The notes beneath the pieces are model-generated. The model did not search any database, was not told the origin of the DNA, and was given only the letters and a program-made list of their open reading frames with translations. Of a stretch of 64,000 nt of DNA, positions 23,929 through 35,803 are shown piece by piece (position 1 is the stretch's first letter; each line of letters begins with the position of its first letter). The DNA is from Xylogone sp. PMI_703 (Eukaryota > Ascomycota > Leotiomycetes). The translations under genes and the position numbers were made by a program. The stretch spans positions 124,001 through 188,000 of the forward strand of contig JAJTUQ010000006.1 in the NCBI GenBank assembly GCA_021399445.1, in the 5' to 3' direction.

Positions 23929-25563
23929 ATGACTTTCGCTCCCTTTACGGCCGATTTTGACAGAACGGTAGAAGAGACCCTGAGACGATGGCACATTCCA
24001 GGTGTTGCCTTCTCAGTCGTACATGGGGAGTCTACCTGGTCTAAAGGCTATGGGGTATCTGATGTCAAGTCTAAAGCCCTCGTAGACCCTTCAAACACTT
24101 TATTCTTTGCAGCAAGCACAACCAAAGCTCAATTATGTGCGGCCTGGGCCATATATCTTGGTTCCGATGCTAATCAGACCAAGCCTTTGGGCGAACGAAT
24201 TGACTGGAGGACACCCATGGCGACCATTATCCCGGGAGATTTTGTTCTTTCTGATCCGGTTCGCACGGCACAGGTAACCTTGGAAGATTGTCTCTCTCAT
24301 CGCACAGGATTACCTAGGCACGAAATGTCCACTACGAAGGGAGGTAAAGATACACTTCGGCGGATCACCCGAAATCTCCGGAATCTCCCAATGCATAATT
24401 CGCTGAGAGAAGAGCATGAGTACTGCAACGAACCTTTCATCGCAGCATCCTACGCTCTTGAGGTTGTTACTGGAAAGCCTCTCTCGGTCTTTATGAAGGA
24501 AGCTCTGTGGCATCCCCTGAATATGCAACATACCTACGGCGGTTGGCGAGAGGCATATACAGCCGGCGAGAGTATAGCCCAAGGATATTCCTGGTCGAAG
24601 CTGCCATCTGACCCAGACTGGGAGCACGTAGAACTGGTTGAGCAAAGTCCACTAGATGGAGCCGAAAGATCGGGAGCAGGATTCGTAGTCACCGCTGTAG
24701 ACGACTATGCGAAGTGGATGCGTGCACTTCTCCGGCCATCCACCGGCCCCCTCAGTGATGATATTATTAAGAATGTATGGACACCAAGAAGTGTCTTACC
24801 ACTCAACAGTCCTATCAATACACCTTTTGAGGGTATTCTTGCCTATGGCCTTGGCTGGTTCATTACTACCTACAAGTCACACCTGGTCTTTTGGCACACT
24901 GGTGAAGCCGTCGGATATGGGTCTATGGTGATGGTGATTCCCTCTCTCGAACTAGGTGTTTCTTTTCTATCAAATGGTCAGACAGCTCATTCAAGTCTCA
25001 AAGGTCTTCCTGTTAAACTCATAGACGCGCTTCTGGGTGATGCTGGAAGCAAAGCTATGGAGAAAGTAGAGGAGGACTTCTTAAATAGCAGCAGAGCTCA
25101 GGCCGAAAAAAATAAGACAGCCCGACAGCGCTTATACCCCGACGCACCACCCACCCCCAATATTCCACTTACACTGGCTATTGGGGAGTATATTGGGACG
25201 TACCGCAATATTGCCTATGGTCCTATCACTATCACACTTCTTCACCGAGGTGACGAGACTGACAACGCGCAATTTGACAGCGCCACATATCTAGTGTGCA
25301 GGACAGAACAGCACCACTCCTTACCTCGAACATTCACCTTCACACACATCAACGCTGAGAGCTGGCTTGTTACAAAATTCGACACTGGTGCGGTAGTGAC
25401 GAATCCGGATCGTAGTCCCTACAAGACAGCCCTCAGAGCGCAGACTCGGGTAAGCGCGGCGGGACAAGTGGTAAGCCAATACTTTATGACTATCCTCAAC
25501 TCTCTCACCTTGTTTCTACTCGTGGCTGCAGTATACTTTCTGTATCTGTGGAGACCGGTGTGA
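23929..25563 (+). CDS. Serine beta-lactamase-like hydrolase (class C / penicillin-binding fold) with C-terminal membrane segment
   Basis: Intronless frame of 544 residues from ATG 23929; the frame also extends 25 codons upstream but only with a non-ATG start. It has the class C set: S63-T-T-K66 (FAASTTKAQLCAAW), Y-C-N in EHEYCNEPF, and H-T-G in VFWHTGEAVGYGSMV. SHRTGLPRHE and WHPLNMQHTYGG are further family blocks. Such fungal proteins hydrolyse esters, amides or lactams; in secondary-metabolite clusters they can act as hydrolases or acyltransferases, but the substrate here is unknown. After the catalytic domain comes a lipocalin-like C-terminal part, and the end (LNSLTLFLLVAAVYFLYLW) is a strong transmembrane segment, suggesting tail anchoring. 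Confidence 0.9.
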   Translation: MTFAPFTADFDRTVEETLRRWHIPGVAFSVVHGESTWSKGYGVSDVKSKALVDPSNTLFFAASTTKAQLCAAWAIYLGSDANQTKPLGERIDWRTPMATIIPGDFVLSDPVRTAQVTLEDCLSHRTGLPRHEMSTTKGGKDTLRRITRNLRNLPMHNSLREEHEYCNEPFIAASYALEVVTGKPLSVFMKEALWHPLNMQHTYGGWREAYTAGESIAQGYSWSKLPSDPDWEHVELVEQSPLDGAERSGAGFVVTAVDDYAKWMRALLRPSTGPLSDDIIKNVWTPRSVLPLNSPINTPFEGILAYGLGWFITTYKSHLVFWHTGEAVGYGSMVMVIPSLELGVSFLSNGQTAHSSLKGLPVKLIDALLGDAGSKAMEKVEEDFLNSSRAQAEKNKTARQRLYPDAPPTPNIPLTLAIGEYIGTYRNIAYGPITITLLHRGDETDNAQFDSATYLVCRTEQHHSLPRTFTFTHINAESWLVTKFDTGAVVTNPDRSPYKTALRAQTRVSAAGQVVSQYFMTILNSLTLFLLVAAVYFLYLWRPV

Positions 25564-26063
25564 CTTCATGACTCTAACATTATCTTTATAGGAAGCGATT
25601 GGCATCGCAATGGAACCAATTCTTCCAGATTATTTTTTCTGGTTCACAAAGGAAGTGTAATAGACAGGCTACAGCGTTATGACTATAAACTGGCAATCTC
25701 CATGGAATCCATCATGGTACTTACCCAGGTCATGACCGAGGTCAGGCATGTAGCTAAGTTTATATAATATATACATAGACGTCAAGATATTTGCCCCTAG
25801 AGTTACGTATGTAAATTTATGCCTAGACTATACATTACATGGAGCTAATTGAGGCCCGACCTCCAAATAGATAGTTAAGGCCAGCGATTTTAACCTGTTA
25901 GTATGGGGAGATATACAAAAATCATAATATTGAGAATATATAGTATAGCTGGCCAATCACAGTCCGCTCAAACAAAGAAGGCGACTCATTACTCTATGCT
26001 ATAGCTAGTCTACATGCATATAATTTCCCACCTCTCTTACCTATAGTCTTAGAAGTACAGTTT
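25564..26063. other. Convergent intergenic region
   Basis: Between the 3' ends of the hydrolase and epoxide hydrolase genes. AT-rich with several tatata runs; no gene seen. Confidence 0.5.
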
Positions 26064-27433
26064 TTAAGCGCATTCATCCTCATTCGATAATCCATACACA
26101 AAAGCTTTCGTTCCTGAAACTTCTTTATCCCCGAACCATTCCCAGATATCGTTGAGCAGGAGATCTGGCACCTCATAGGCTGCAAAGTGACCGCCGTGAT
26201 CGTGCACATTCCTCTTTATAACATTGCCCCCACGCCTAGCCCAATCCAAAGGCATACGATAAGTGATATCGTAAGGAAATTGGCTGATAGCCACCGGTAT
26301 CTCAACTAGCGGGAGAATACCAAAATCGGGCCCTGCAAGAGCACCTTCACTTGCAACCTCTTTATAGAATCGCATACCGGCATAAGGTCCTTGTATGTAA
26401 TACATCATTGACCATGTAATGATCTCATCTGCTGTCCATGCCTTGATTGCTGGGTCAACGACCGCCGCCATCAGAGCATATATCCACATGGCATTTCCCA
26501 GCGGAGAATCTGATATAGCAAAGGCCGCTGTCAGTGGCTGTGTCTCTTGTATAATACGATATCCAGATGCCTGGTTGATATAGGTTTCTAAAATATTGAT
26601 ATAGGCAACTTCATCAGGAGTTGCGAGCCCTTGTGCAAACCTACGAATATCACTCTCCGCTGGCTGGATAATCCAGAAATTGCTCAGCGCTGAGACGACA
26701 TTCTTAGGAAATAAATTAGCCTGAAAACGAAGGATGACGCCGCCAAAATCTCCGCCTTGGATAACATATTTCCCATAATCAAGTTGAAGCATTAGAGCGT
26801 TAAACACGTGTGCGGCTTCAGCCGGTCCAAAACCTGGGCGCTGAGGTGCTGGAGAAAATCCAAATCCAGGTATTGATGGAGCAACCACATGAAATGCCGG
26901 GACAGATCCATTAGGTGGGTTTGTTAAACCATCAATGATATTGCTGACTTCGAGAAATGAGCCTGGCCAGCCGTGGATGAAAAGCAGAGGAATGGCATCG
27001 GCGCGCGGTGAGCGGTGGTGAACAAAGTGTAGCGGCACTGGATAGGTATCATTCTCAATAGTTGGTTCAACAATTGTAGTGAATTGCTTGAGCCTTGACA
27101 GAGCATTGTTAGCATGGTAAGTATTCCCGTGAGTATCATAACTCACTTCTTGTTAATGGACGCTTCAGTCACGTTCCAGTCGTATTCATTGGCCCAATAA
27201 TTTCGCACAGTGGTGAAATTTTGAGGGCTTGGGCCTTCACCTATTGCTCCTATAAAAAGTGGAGCCCTTGCGTGCGCGACCCGCTGTCTCGTGTCCTCAA
27301 TGAAATCTCGATCAACATGGATCTCGAACGGCTTGGGTGATTTGCTGAAGGTTATGTTAACATTCGGGAGGGAAAACGTGCCTTCTGCCGCGCAGAGGAT
27401 GCTGTAAACGGTGATAATGAGTAGAAATTTCAT
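26064..27433 (-). CDS. Secreted epoxide hydrolase (alpha/beta hydrolase with EHN domain)
   Basis: Two exons (27147-27433 and 26064-27093) give 438 residues; the intron starts gtgagt. A signal peptide (MKFLLIITVYSILCAAEG) is followed by the epoxide hydrolase N-terminal domain (PFEIHVDRDFIEDTRQRVAH, then RNYWANEYDW). The core has the oxyanion HGWPGS (136-141) and the nucleophile Asp210 in IQGGDFGG, plus a late HDHGGHFAAYE with the catalytic His. These are microsomal-type epoxide hydrolase features; the reaction is hydration of an epoxide to a diol. Most microsomal members carry a membrane anchor, whereas here the N-terminal segment looks cleavable. It could act on products of the nearby P450 or FAD monooxygenase, but that is inference. 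Confidence 0.9.
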
Positions 27434-28433
27434 TTTTACGTTGGCAAGCTATTGATACTATCGACACATTTGGGAGATACTTATTTTTTATACATACAAG
27501 TAGTCTATCTGGACAACAAGGACTGTACGTAAACATCATTGTGAGCGACCTAACAATTTACTGTACCTAGATAGACTTAGGCAATAGCGGCCATGCTCAT
27601 GACTTTGTTGGCTTAGGATGCCCCATAAATCTCCTTCAGTGATCGGACCGCTGAGAAAGTCTATATCCGCGACCGAGATTTATATCCGTGTACCAACCAG
27701 AAAAGATGTTCCGATCAACCCAGATGGATCATTAATATACGATATTAATCATCAAAAGAAGCTATCTTTGCTACTAAACGTCTCCACAGTTTTCCTTAAA
27801 CCGTAAACTTTTTTGAAATGGAATTCTGATTGCATGGGGCGAATAGATGTTCAAAGCTCTATATGGGATAGCAACCTATGTACATTTATGCGCTAGATGA
27901 ATTTGACCCAGTAATTCGGAAAATAACACACTGCTTGTGAATGAACAAATGCTATTTGAGAGAACTCAACACTTCAATAGCGAAATATAAGAGCCTCCGC
28001 TTTCATTGTCCGGACTTTCAAAGCTATTGTCTCTCATTGCTTCAAGAGGCTTGGTTCTAGGGTACATTATCAAGTTGGCCACTGATGTATTTCCAATAAT
28101 TCCTTCCGACCAATTACTAGGTCAGATGAAGGTAGAGGAACCCAAACAACTCCTCAAGCAGTGAACTGTGCCCTGCTATATCCGAAAGTCATCGGATATC
28201 AAGAGCAGAGCTCTCAGCAATCCGCAACAAAACGGGTCCAGCTTACAAACACTCCCACGATATTTTACGTCTGATCTATCGTAGAGCTCACCGATATAAA
28301 TGATACGTATTTAAAGAATGTGACAATCTCCCAAGAGGCTTCCATACCCAGCTGTGGATGTTCAATAAAACTGAAGCTATTTAATTCGCATTTTAACTTA
28401 TCTATCCCATTTTGTCTGCACGTTCACGCCAAA
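27434..28433. other. Divergent intergenic region
   Basis: About 1 kb holding the promoters of the epoxide hydrolase and the DJ-1-like gene. A 62-codon ORF (27618-27806) is not supported by anything recognisable. Confidence 0.45.
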
Positions 28434-29156
28434 ATGACTCCTATTCATGTCGGAACACTTGCATACGACTACCAAGTCGCCGACAGTGTCGGCCCTACAG
28501 ATCTCCTTTTCTCCGCCACACAGTCTGTCTTCAAGCTCTATAAAGAATATGGCCCAATCGATGAGGAACTCATCTCTCGAGCACCTGAATTTGATTTCCA
28601 TCAAATCGGAGTCACCCGGGATCCTGTACTCCTTGGGACAAGCCAGTTGACAATTATACCAACAACTACAGTCGACGAATGCCCAGAAATTGACATTCTT
28701 ATCATTCCTGGGCCATATCTAGGCAATTTTAAACTTCATCCGAAGCACGCTGAATTTATCCGCAAACATGTAGCAGCCGGCAAAATGATATGGACAGTTT
28801 GCACCGGGGCAGGCGTCCTCGCGTCTACAGGCATTCTAGACGGAAGGAGGGCAACAGTTAACAACGTTGAGTATGACTGGGTTCGCAAGCGTTGGCCCAA
28901 AGTCAACTGGACATTAGAGAAGAAGTGGATCATTGACGGAAACATCTGGACTGGTTCGGGGGCATATGCTGGGACGGACATGGCTGCCCATTGGCTTAAG
29001 GAGAACTATGGACTGGACGTGCTTATTACAGCTGCCACTAACCTTGACTACGAGCCTCGAGACGCGGACGGCTTATTCACTATTTTGCCTGAGAGGTTTG
29101 ATTCACAGGGAAATAAACTCTCTACTCATGTCTTCAGATATTATGATGAGGAATGA
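28434..29156 (+). CDS. DJ-1/PfpI family protein (class I glutamine amidotransferase-like)
   Basis: Intronless, 240 residues from ATG 28434; the frame opens 38 codons earlier but the DJ-1 fold starts at MTPIHVGTLAYDYQVADSVG. The nucleophile elbow is present: IWTVCTGAGVLASTGILDG with Cys123, preceded by DILIIPGPYLG. Pairing residues HWLKENYGLDV at the end also fit. These fungal proteins resemble ThiJ/PfpI and isonitrile hydratase-like enzymes; whether this one is a hydratase, a glyoxalase or a protease-like protein cannot be told. The N-terminal loop F-A-S..YKEYGPIDEELISRAPEFDFH is usual for the fungal subgroup. No signal peptide, so likely cytosolic. Confidence 0.87.
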   Translation: MTPIHVGTLAYDYQVADSVGPTDLLFSATQSVFKLYKEYGPIDEELISRAPEFDFHQIGVTRDPVLLGTSQLTIIPTTTVDECPEIDILIIPGPYLGNFKLHPKHAEFIRKHVAAGKMIWTVCTGAGVLASTGILDGRRATVNNVEYDWVRKRWPKVNWTLEKKWIIDGNIWTGSGAYAGTDMAAHWLKENYGLDVLITAATNLDYEPRDADGLFTILPERFDSQGNKLSTHVFRYYDEE

Positions 29157-29479
29157 AAAATCTGTTTTTTATTCCAGGCTACTTTAGAAATACTGTCAAA
29201 ATGAAAGTAGCACAAATTATCCTTTACTCATTTCCTGTTCATTAGAGAGATGCGCACCCAATGTCAGAGTCCAGTTAATCCGATTAATTAGCTAACAGTC
29301 AAATGGTTCTCGTTTTTTCTCTTTGGCCCATACAGGAAAGAGTATGACATAACAAGTTGGAATTGCCATAAATCTACGATAAACGCACGAGAGTAATGAA
29401 TTAGCCCTTCTGTCGATATACTTCCGTAACGCGTAGTTACAGTATACTAATTACGTTATATGAGAATTAATTCTGTTTC

Positions 29480-29856
29480 TACGTACGGAGGTGGGAGATA
29501 TATAGGTTCTAGACCATACGTAAATGAGATTCATTTCATCCAGCTTTTCAGTATCGCAACAACAATATTATAGTTTTATTGAATTTCTATAGTCATAAGC
29601 TTTAAAATGATATAAATTTGTATATACCGGAAATTATAACATGTTTTCTATACCTATAAGCCGAATATTAACATAACTATACAATGTTTTATATCATTTT
29701 AAAGCTTAAAACATAGAGAATACACTAATATAATTATAAAGAAGGAAAATTGTTGTTGTGATATTGACAAAGTGGTTCAAAGGAATGCCATTTACGTATG
29801 GGCTAGAACATATAGTAGAGTTTACAGCTCCCACCCAATTAGGTCTAGAGTACGTA
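29480..29856. repeat. Imperfect long palindrome, MITE-like
   Basis: Two arms face each other across a centre near 29650. The inner arms match perfectly over 20 bases (29597-29616 against 29688-29707). Outer arms 29507-29526 and 29789-29808 differ at one base in 20, and further matches flank them (atcgcaacaacaat against its counterpart near 29750; ggtgggag 29490-29497 against ctcccacc 29828-29835; tacgta on both ends). No protein is encoded. This is what a decayed non-autonomous inverted-repeat element would look like. The neighbouring 29157-29479 and 29857-30101 hold nothing I recognise apart from the promoter of the next gene. Confidence 0.65.
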
Positions 29857-30101
29857 CATGTGATTTTCACGTGATGGAAGGAACCAACACTTTCTATTAC
29901 AATGTTATAGAATTAGGCAATTTCGCACCGAATTCAGTTAAATGACGACCCCATATTTCCCGACTTGGCGAGATGCATTCTCGTAATTTACGTAACTTGG
30001 GCAATAATTTGTGCCTCTTTTTGTTTTCTTCCCATCGCTCACATAGCAAACATCTGGAACGACATAAATTACACCCGTAAGATCATATAATTTATGGAAT
30101 A

Positions 30102-31062
30102 ATGGAAGAATCGTTGATACTCTCCAAATTTGATACCCTCATTAAGGCCAGTTTGGTTTTCTATGACGAAAGGCAGAAGACCATTGGGCACATCGATGGA
30201 GAACTAGAGGTAAACCTGACACGAACAATTAATTACTATACACGGGGCAAATCTTTCATTCTAATTCAATTCGTTCTAGTTCAAGTTCATTCTCACCTCT
30301 GCTCTTGCCAAAAAGCCGACTATACAATCACTCCAGCCACAAGGAGAGAAGAGTGACGAGCTACATAACCAAAGGAGAGATGGAAGCGACATCGCTACCG
30401 GAGATTATGAGATTGGAGATATCGGCAGCACCCATTTTGTGATAGCTAACAAGTTCTGCTTTGCTAGGCCACATCTCATGCTTCTAACTTCTGATGGGTA
30501 CAGAAGGCAATATGAGCCGTTGGACCAAAGCGACCTTGAAGCCACATGGACTGCCTTGACCGCCATCGGCAAAAGTTATGTTGCATTTTTCAACTGTGGT
30601 CAAGATGCAGGCTGCAGTCGACTACACAAGCATCTTCAGTTAATGCCAATGCCGGTCAACACTTTTGCTGCATTCCTTGATTCTGAAAGCCTCAAGGAAC
30701 CTAATGTCCCGTTTCAGTGGTTTTACCACCGCTTTGAACCCGAACATATGACGACAGATAAGTTAATCAAGATCTATATGGATCTCTTGCAACAAGCCAC
30801 TACCATAGGGGAGGGCCGATCTGAGCACGCCAACAGTGCCCCACCAGGAGCTGCATGCCCTCATAATATGATTCTTACAAATAGATGGATGATAATAATT
30901 CCAAGAAGAAGAGCAGCTATCAATACAGAGGCAGGCGCAAATTCAATGGGAATGCTGGGAGTCATTGCTGTTGCTACAGAGCATGAAGTTGATAATTGGG
31001 TACGACTGGGGTTAACAGAAGCCCTGAAAGTGCTTGGAGTGCCAAAGGAGATAGAGGTATAG
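30102..31062 (+). CDS. ATP adenylyltransferase / Ap4A phosphorylase-like protein (HIT superfamily)
   Basis: Two exons, 30102-30209 and 30280-31062, give 296 residues; the acceptor after ttctag gives FKFILTSALAKKP, which fits the family better than an alternative acceptor six bases later. The active-site block is DAGCSRLHKHLQLMPMP, with the His-x-His-x-x-x-x-Pro pattern of Ap4A phosphorylases; HFVIANKFCFARPHLMLLT and CPHNMILTNRWMIIIPRR are also typical. These enzymes phosphorolyse diadenosine tetraphosphate to ATP and ADP. Length is a little below the usual 320. Its place beside secondary-metabolism-like genes is probably incidental. Confidence 0.85.
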
Positions 31063-31267
31063 AAATTTATTCTTTATCTTTAGACTGCCCTTGAGAAAGA
31101 TTTCTTATCAAAACAGCTTTAGTAAACTGTTAGCGGGGATCCTATATATGAATTATCTTTGAAGTGATGCTAGGATTACGAATACTATGTGTATCATAGC
31201 TCGTAATACTTGACTTGAAACGCACAGAATTCAAATTACACAATGAGAGATACCCGTGAATTCTGGG

Positions 31268-33022
31268 CTATAAGTCCTTATCGAAGTCCGGTTTCCCCAG
31301 CTTCTTCCTCCATTCAGCTCCTTTCCACATTAATATAATCAAATTTACATAAAGTACAGCATTTATAATAGCAAAGACAGTCCAAGCTATACCATATGTT
31401 GTTGCCTCCGCAAATGGAACCTACAAAATATGTCAACTAATCGTCAGCACTTCGCCGGGGATCACCTACCGCGTAGAAAGGAACAGTAAAAGAGAATGTC
31501 AATCGGAAAAAGTTCAATAGCGTAGAAACTTCAGCCGATTGAGGCTTATAACAATCTGCCAAATATGCAAAAAGCGTCGTTGAGACAATTTGCAGACCGA
31601 ATGCCCCAACTCCAATCCCAAAGCAGGGATAAAACCAATGCGTCTTATACTGTAAACAGACTCCTTCAATGATAACTCCTGCTGGAAGAAGAAAAGCGCC
31701 TGGCCACGTTGCATGCAACCTAGCCTCCGGCTCTGCATGGCCACCAGCTCGTTTGTCAGCATAAAGGAGAACCAAGTCGCTCACAGAGCCCGAGACCAGC
31801 TCTCCCAAGATTGACCCAACAATTAGTGCCAAACCTACAGCTAGGCCTACTTGTGCAGTATCAAAGTTATAGATTCCATGAAAGGCGGCTGAGCCGGTGA
31901 TTGCGAAAAGGACTGAACCAACACCATATGCAGTACAATAATACAAACCACCAAGAAGGACAGAAGGATATTTTGTCATAAGGAATACGTGGGCCACATC
32001 CCACCAGGTAAGTCTGCGTTTCGGTCGCACACCACGGAAGTTGAACAGCTGCCACCGAGATTGAGTGCGTTCATGAGATACACCCGTAACTGGATCACGA
32101 CGATAAAGTGTCTCTGGAAGGGCAAACACGTTGAGTGCAAAGGCAACAGCATAAACAATCGTGGGGACCCAGTAACACCAGCGCCATCCAGCATATTTTG
32201 CTGTAAACCCTCCGACCAGGGCGGCAATATGAGCGCCATTTGTAACGCTACCTTAATCAGTCCGAGATTCTAGATTATGTCTAGTAATGCATGGCTTACA
32301 ATAAAATATATATGCCCATATATTTCCCTCTCTCATGTGTGAAGTACAAATCAGCTACCACTGATGCGCCAATACCCATACCTAATCAAATGTTAGAACC
32401 TCAACTTCCAAGTATTGCTGTAACTTGCCAACTGAGGAGCCAATCCCGACAAATGCGCGAGCTACGAGAAGAGGAGCCCATGATTGGGCAATAGCACAGC
32501 CCGCATTTGCGACGACCCCAACGGCTGTACTGAAGAGGTATACCGGCCGTCTACCATACAGATTGGCTACGGGAGAATATACGAGCGGGAAAACACCTGC
32601 AAAGACAATTGCTACTGTTGTGCTGTATGAAGCAACAGTAATATTAACACCCATTGCAGGCGCTAGAAGAGCAAAAGCAGAGTTCTAGAACCTATATTAG
32701 AATGTGTCAATTTTGAAGGTATACGGGTAGATAAGCTCACGATAGTTCCTTGACCGAATCCTCCTAGAAGTCCGAGGAAGGATACTTGGAGAAGGACCGC
32801 CATTTTTGCCGACGGTGACCAATTTAGAGGATCTGGCCGGCTATTAGCATAAAGACAGTAAGGGCTTATGATAATTTACCAACCTAATGGATCGTCAGAA
32901 GGCTGTGGACGTAGCAGATATCCATGAGGGTCCAATTTTGGCTGCATTTCTAGTTCTTGCTTGGACGGCACTGACTCAATACCCAAAGCAAGGGCATCAG
33001 CTTCAACATCATCTTTGCCCAT
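31268..33022 (-). CDS. MFS transporter, DHA1-type multidrug/polyamine exporter
   Basis: Six minus-strand exons (32884-33022, 32741-32832, 32429-32684, 32300-32381, 31470-32247, 31268-31420) give 499 residues. The entry motif DDPLDPLNWSPSAK is split by intron 1 and is typical of fungal DHA1 exporters. Motif A appears as NLYGRRPVYLFS, and YFTHERGKYMGIYILF with VTNGAHIAALVGGF and WRWCYWVPTIVYAV follow. Twelve membrane segments can be traced. Intron 3 (32382-32428) starts gcaagt: a GC-AG intron, needed for GSSVG-MGIGASVVADLYF. It shares an upstream region with the divergent P450 gene, so the two may be co-expressed and the transporter may export the P450 product; this is inference. Confidence 0.88.
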
Positions 33023-33655
33023 TTTGATTTGCTTTTGCTATACTTTTACAATCGTATGTGAAGTAAAACGTGTACTTAGAAGGGATATTTCGGAAGCTAG
33101 AATGGTCACAATACAATCTTAACTTCAAGGATGATAAGAGCAATTATATTATCCTGAGTCTTAATTTCCGATCGAATATTTATCACATGTAAAGTGGACC
33201 ATGCCAAATTCTAACCATATCCGATTGCATTATTGCACTATTACGGGAATCCTGAACAGCGTGAAAGACCTAATCGTTGAGCAACTGAGTGATAGATATG
33301 TCGTGCTTATAGTACAATGTTGCGACGTCTGATATGTAACCTTCCGTGCCGCGGGTAAGGATAGTTATGGAAAGCAACGAAACCGAACCGCGGGATGTCT
33401 AGAATATAGCGGTATTAGATTACATTAGTATTCAAAAGCACGTACCAAAAAGGGAAATAATGTATATGTGATAGTATAAATCACACAAGACGTTGATTGA
33501 TAGTCACAATTCTCAATCCCACTCTTTGATGCTATTGATCCGTTAAAAGACAATATTACCTCGCGATTGTTATCAGCTAGTCCGTGGCTTGCAGCACGTT
33601 ATCGTCTTCAAAATTTTATGCCAATATTCTATAGGTTGTTCTACTTGCAACAAAC
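33023..33655. promoter_or_regulatory. Bidirectional promoter between MFS transporter and P450
   Basis: The 633 bases separate two divergently transcribed genes. Two CCGCGG-containing sites (near 33349 and 33391) could serve a Zn2Cys6 regulator. No core promoter elements are certain. Confidence 0.45.
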
Positions 33656-35244
33656 ATGCCACAGTTAACTCTCTTACTCGGTATACTGGCGCTGGTGGTA
33701 TTCGCGTTATACCGCCTCTACCGAAGTTATGTAGACGCACACCTTTGGGACCATATTCCAACTCATACTTTTGAAGATGGCAAATATTCTAGAGAACATT
33801 ACAAAGCTGGTCTAAAAGAACTGCTAGAAGCCGGTCATGCTAAATATAGTAAATATGGAAAACCTTTCAAGGTCCCCATCCCCGTTGGAGGGTATACCGT
33901 CAAATATCGAGTGGTCCTACCAAAAGATCACCTGGAAGAAATGAAGCATTTGTCAAACAATACATTCAGTTGGGCACTAGCTTCTGCGGTCATATTTGCA
34001 CAAAGATATACCGGAGCTCCACCTCGTGGTGCATGGTCTGGAAAGGCTATGCGAATTGGAATCCATCAGAACTTGGGAAATATCACCCAGAGGTTGGATC
34101 AACAGATTGATCAGTATTTTGCCAAACAGTTACCACAAGGTCCATCTTCAACCGGCTCCATCAACTTTATGGCTTTTTTTGTCCCATGCATTGCCACTTT
34201 CAATAACTCGATTCTCGTCGACGAAGGGTTATCATCTAATCCTGAATGGGTTCGGGAAACCGTCAATTTCGCTATTAACCGTTACAAATCCGCAGACGAA
34301 GTGCGCAACTATCCTCCTTATATTGCTGCATTAATCTCTCCGCATATCCAATCCGTCAAAGAACTTAAAGCATCACGAAAATACGTCAAGGAGCAAATAC
34401 GGCCGTTCTTCGAGGACCTCAAAAGCCGATACTTATTAGGTGAGAAGAAAGAAGAATATCGCAAAGGGAAATTTGGTTATCAGTGGTTATGGGGAGGAAC
34501 ACCGGATGATGTGACTTTAGAGGACTTTTCTGACACATTGATGCGTGACCTGATTGCATCTATTCATACAACAGCTAAAACTATTAGCGTGGCAATGGTT
34601 GATCTCTTGAGCCAGCCTGAGTATATTGATGAATTACGCCAAGAGGCCAGGGAAGCCGTGCAGCCAGATGGCACCATTGCAATTGATAAACTTTTCAAGA
34701 TAGACTGCTTCTTGAAGGAAAGCCAAAGGCTAACTCCGGTACTATTGAGTAAGTGAAAGCAGCATCTGGGTAATACAACACAGACGTTTTAATTTAAAAT
34801 GCAGTAACGATGAATAGAATAGTCACTAAACCTTACACGTTTAAGGTATCCGGAATACATATGCCTGTAGGAACATTAACCGTAGCAGCAACCGGTGCCA
34901 TCGCAACAGACTCAGAAACTTTCGGCGACGATGCCAAGGTCTTTGATGGACGTCGGTTCGAGCGCCTAAGATTGAAGAATAAAGCAGGCGAGAGTGCGCT
35001 TAAAATGGGGATGGCTACCGACGACTCCCTTGGATTTGGATACGGAAGTCAAGCTTGCCCAGGACGCTTCCTTGCCGTAAATCAGATGAAGCTCTTGATG
35101 GCTAAGTTGCTGATAGGCTGGAATATGACTTTGGAGAAGCGAGGTCAGACGTATACGGAAGGAAGACCGAAATTTGAGTATAATGACTTCTCAGTTGTCG
35201 CTCCTTATGAGTTTGGTGTGAGACTTAGAAAGCATGAAAAATGA
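33656..35244 (+). CDS. Cytochrome P450 monooxygenase
   Basis: Two exons (33656-34748, 34805-35244) give 510 residues. An N-terminal anchor (LTLLLGILALVVFALYRLY) precedes the P450 fold. The I-helix region reads DLIASIHTTAKTISVAM, the ExxR motif is KESQRLTP, and the heme-binding loop is FGYGSQACPGRF with Cys449 as the axial thiolate. Early blocks (VGGYTVKYRVVLP, HLSNNTFSWALAS, PPRGAWSGKAMRIGIHQNLG) resemble fungal P450s such as the ent-kaurene oxidase-like group, but I cannot assign a CYP family. It is expected in the endoplasmic reticulum, needing a reductase. It is divergent from an exporter and followed by a FAD monooxygenase on the same strand. Confidence 0.93.
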
Positions 35245-35803
35245 TATTAGTAATTATATATCGCCTACAGTCCTAGAACTTTTACCGGTAAACCAGGTTT
35301 TATTCACACAGTACACTGCATAGCAGCGCCTTTCTGTATTCATGTTATGCAAAGACTGTGGGGCCCCGGGTGTGGGGTGGATAACTCTTTGCACTTGTTA
35401 AAACCCCATATTCTCATCTATGGAGACATCTGAGTATAACATGAGGCTATACAACTTTTGAGGCCTTTATTACAAACTAAGTTCAAGAGCACTCCCTGGA
35501 GCAAGCCATAGGAGCCAGGGTTCAAATTACCAATTTCAAGCCCAACTTCCCGTTTTATCAAGAGAGAGAGAGCGAGTATAGACAAGGTCTCTCACTTGTA
35601 ACTGCCGTTTTGTGGCGCTCCCCAGCTATGTGGGGTAGTTAGATATAGCTCAGCACTTCAATCGGTAATACCCATTTGAGGTAGATATTAATCCGTATAC
35701 AGCTGAGAATTCTTCGCTCCCCAATTACAAATCGAAGCTCGACGTTTTATTTGAGAAGCAGTCCTTATTCTACTCTATCGATAGAATCTTCTATTATTTT
35801 ATA
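35245..35803. other. Intergenic between P450 and FAD monooxygenase
   Basis: About 560 bases on the same strand. A ggttcaaattac string near 35519 is like a tRNA B box but no cloverleaf can be drawn. No gene supported. Confidence 0.45.

Noticed and set aside
35500..35690. tRNA-like B box (ggttcaaattac)
   Set aside because: No matching A box at the right distance and no acceptor stem can be drawn.
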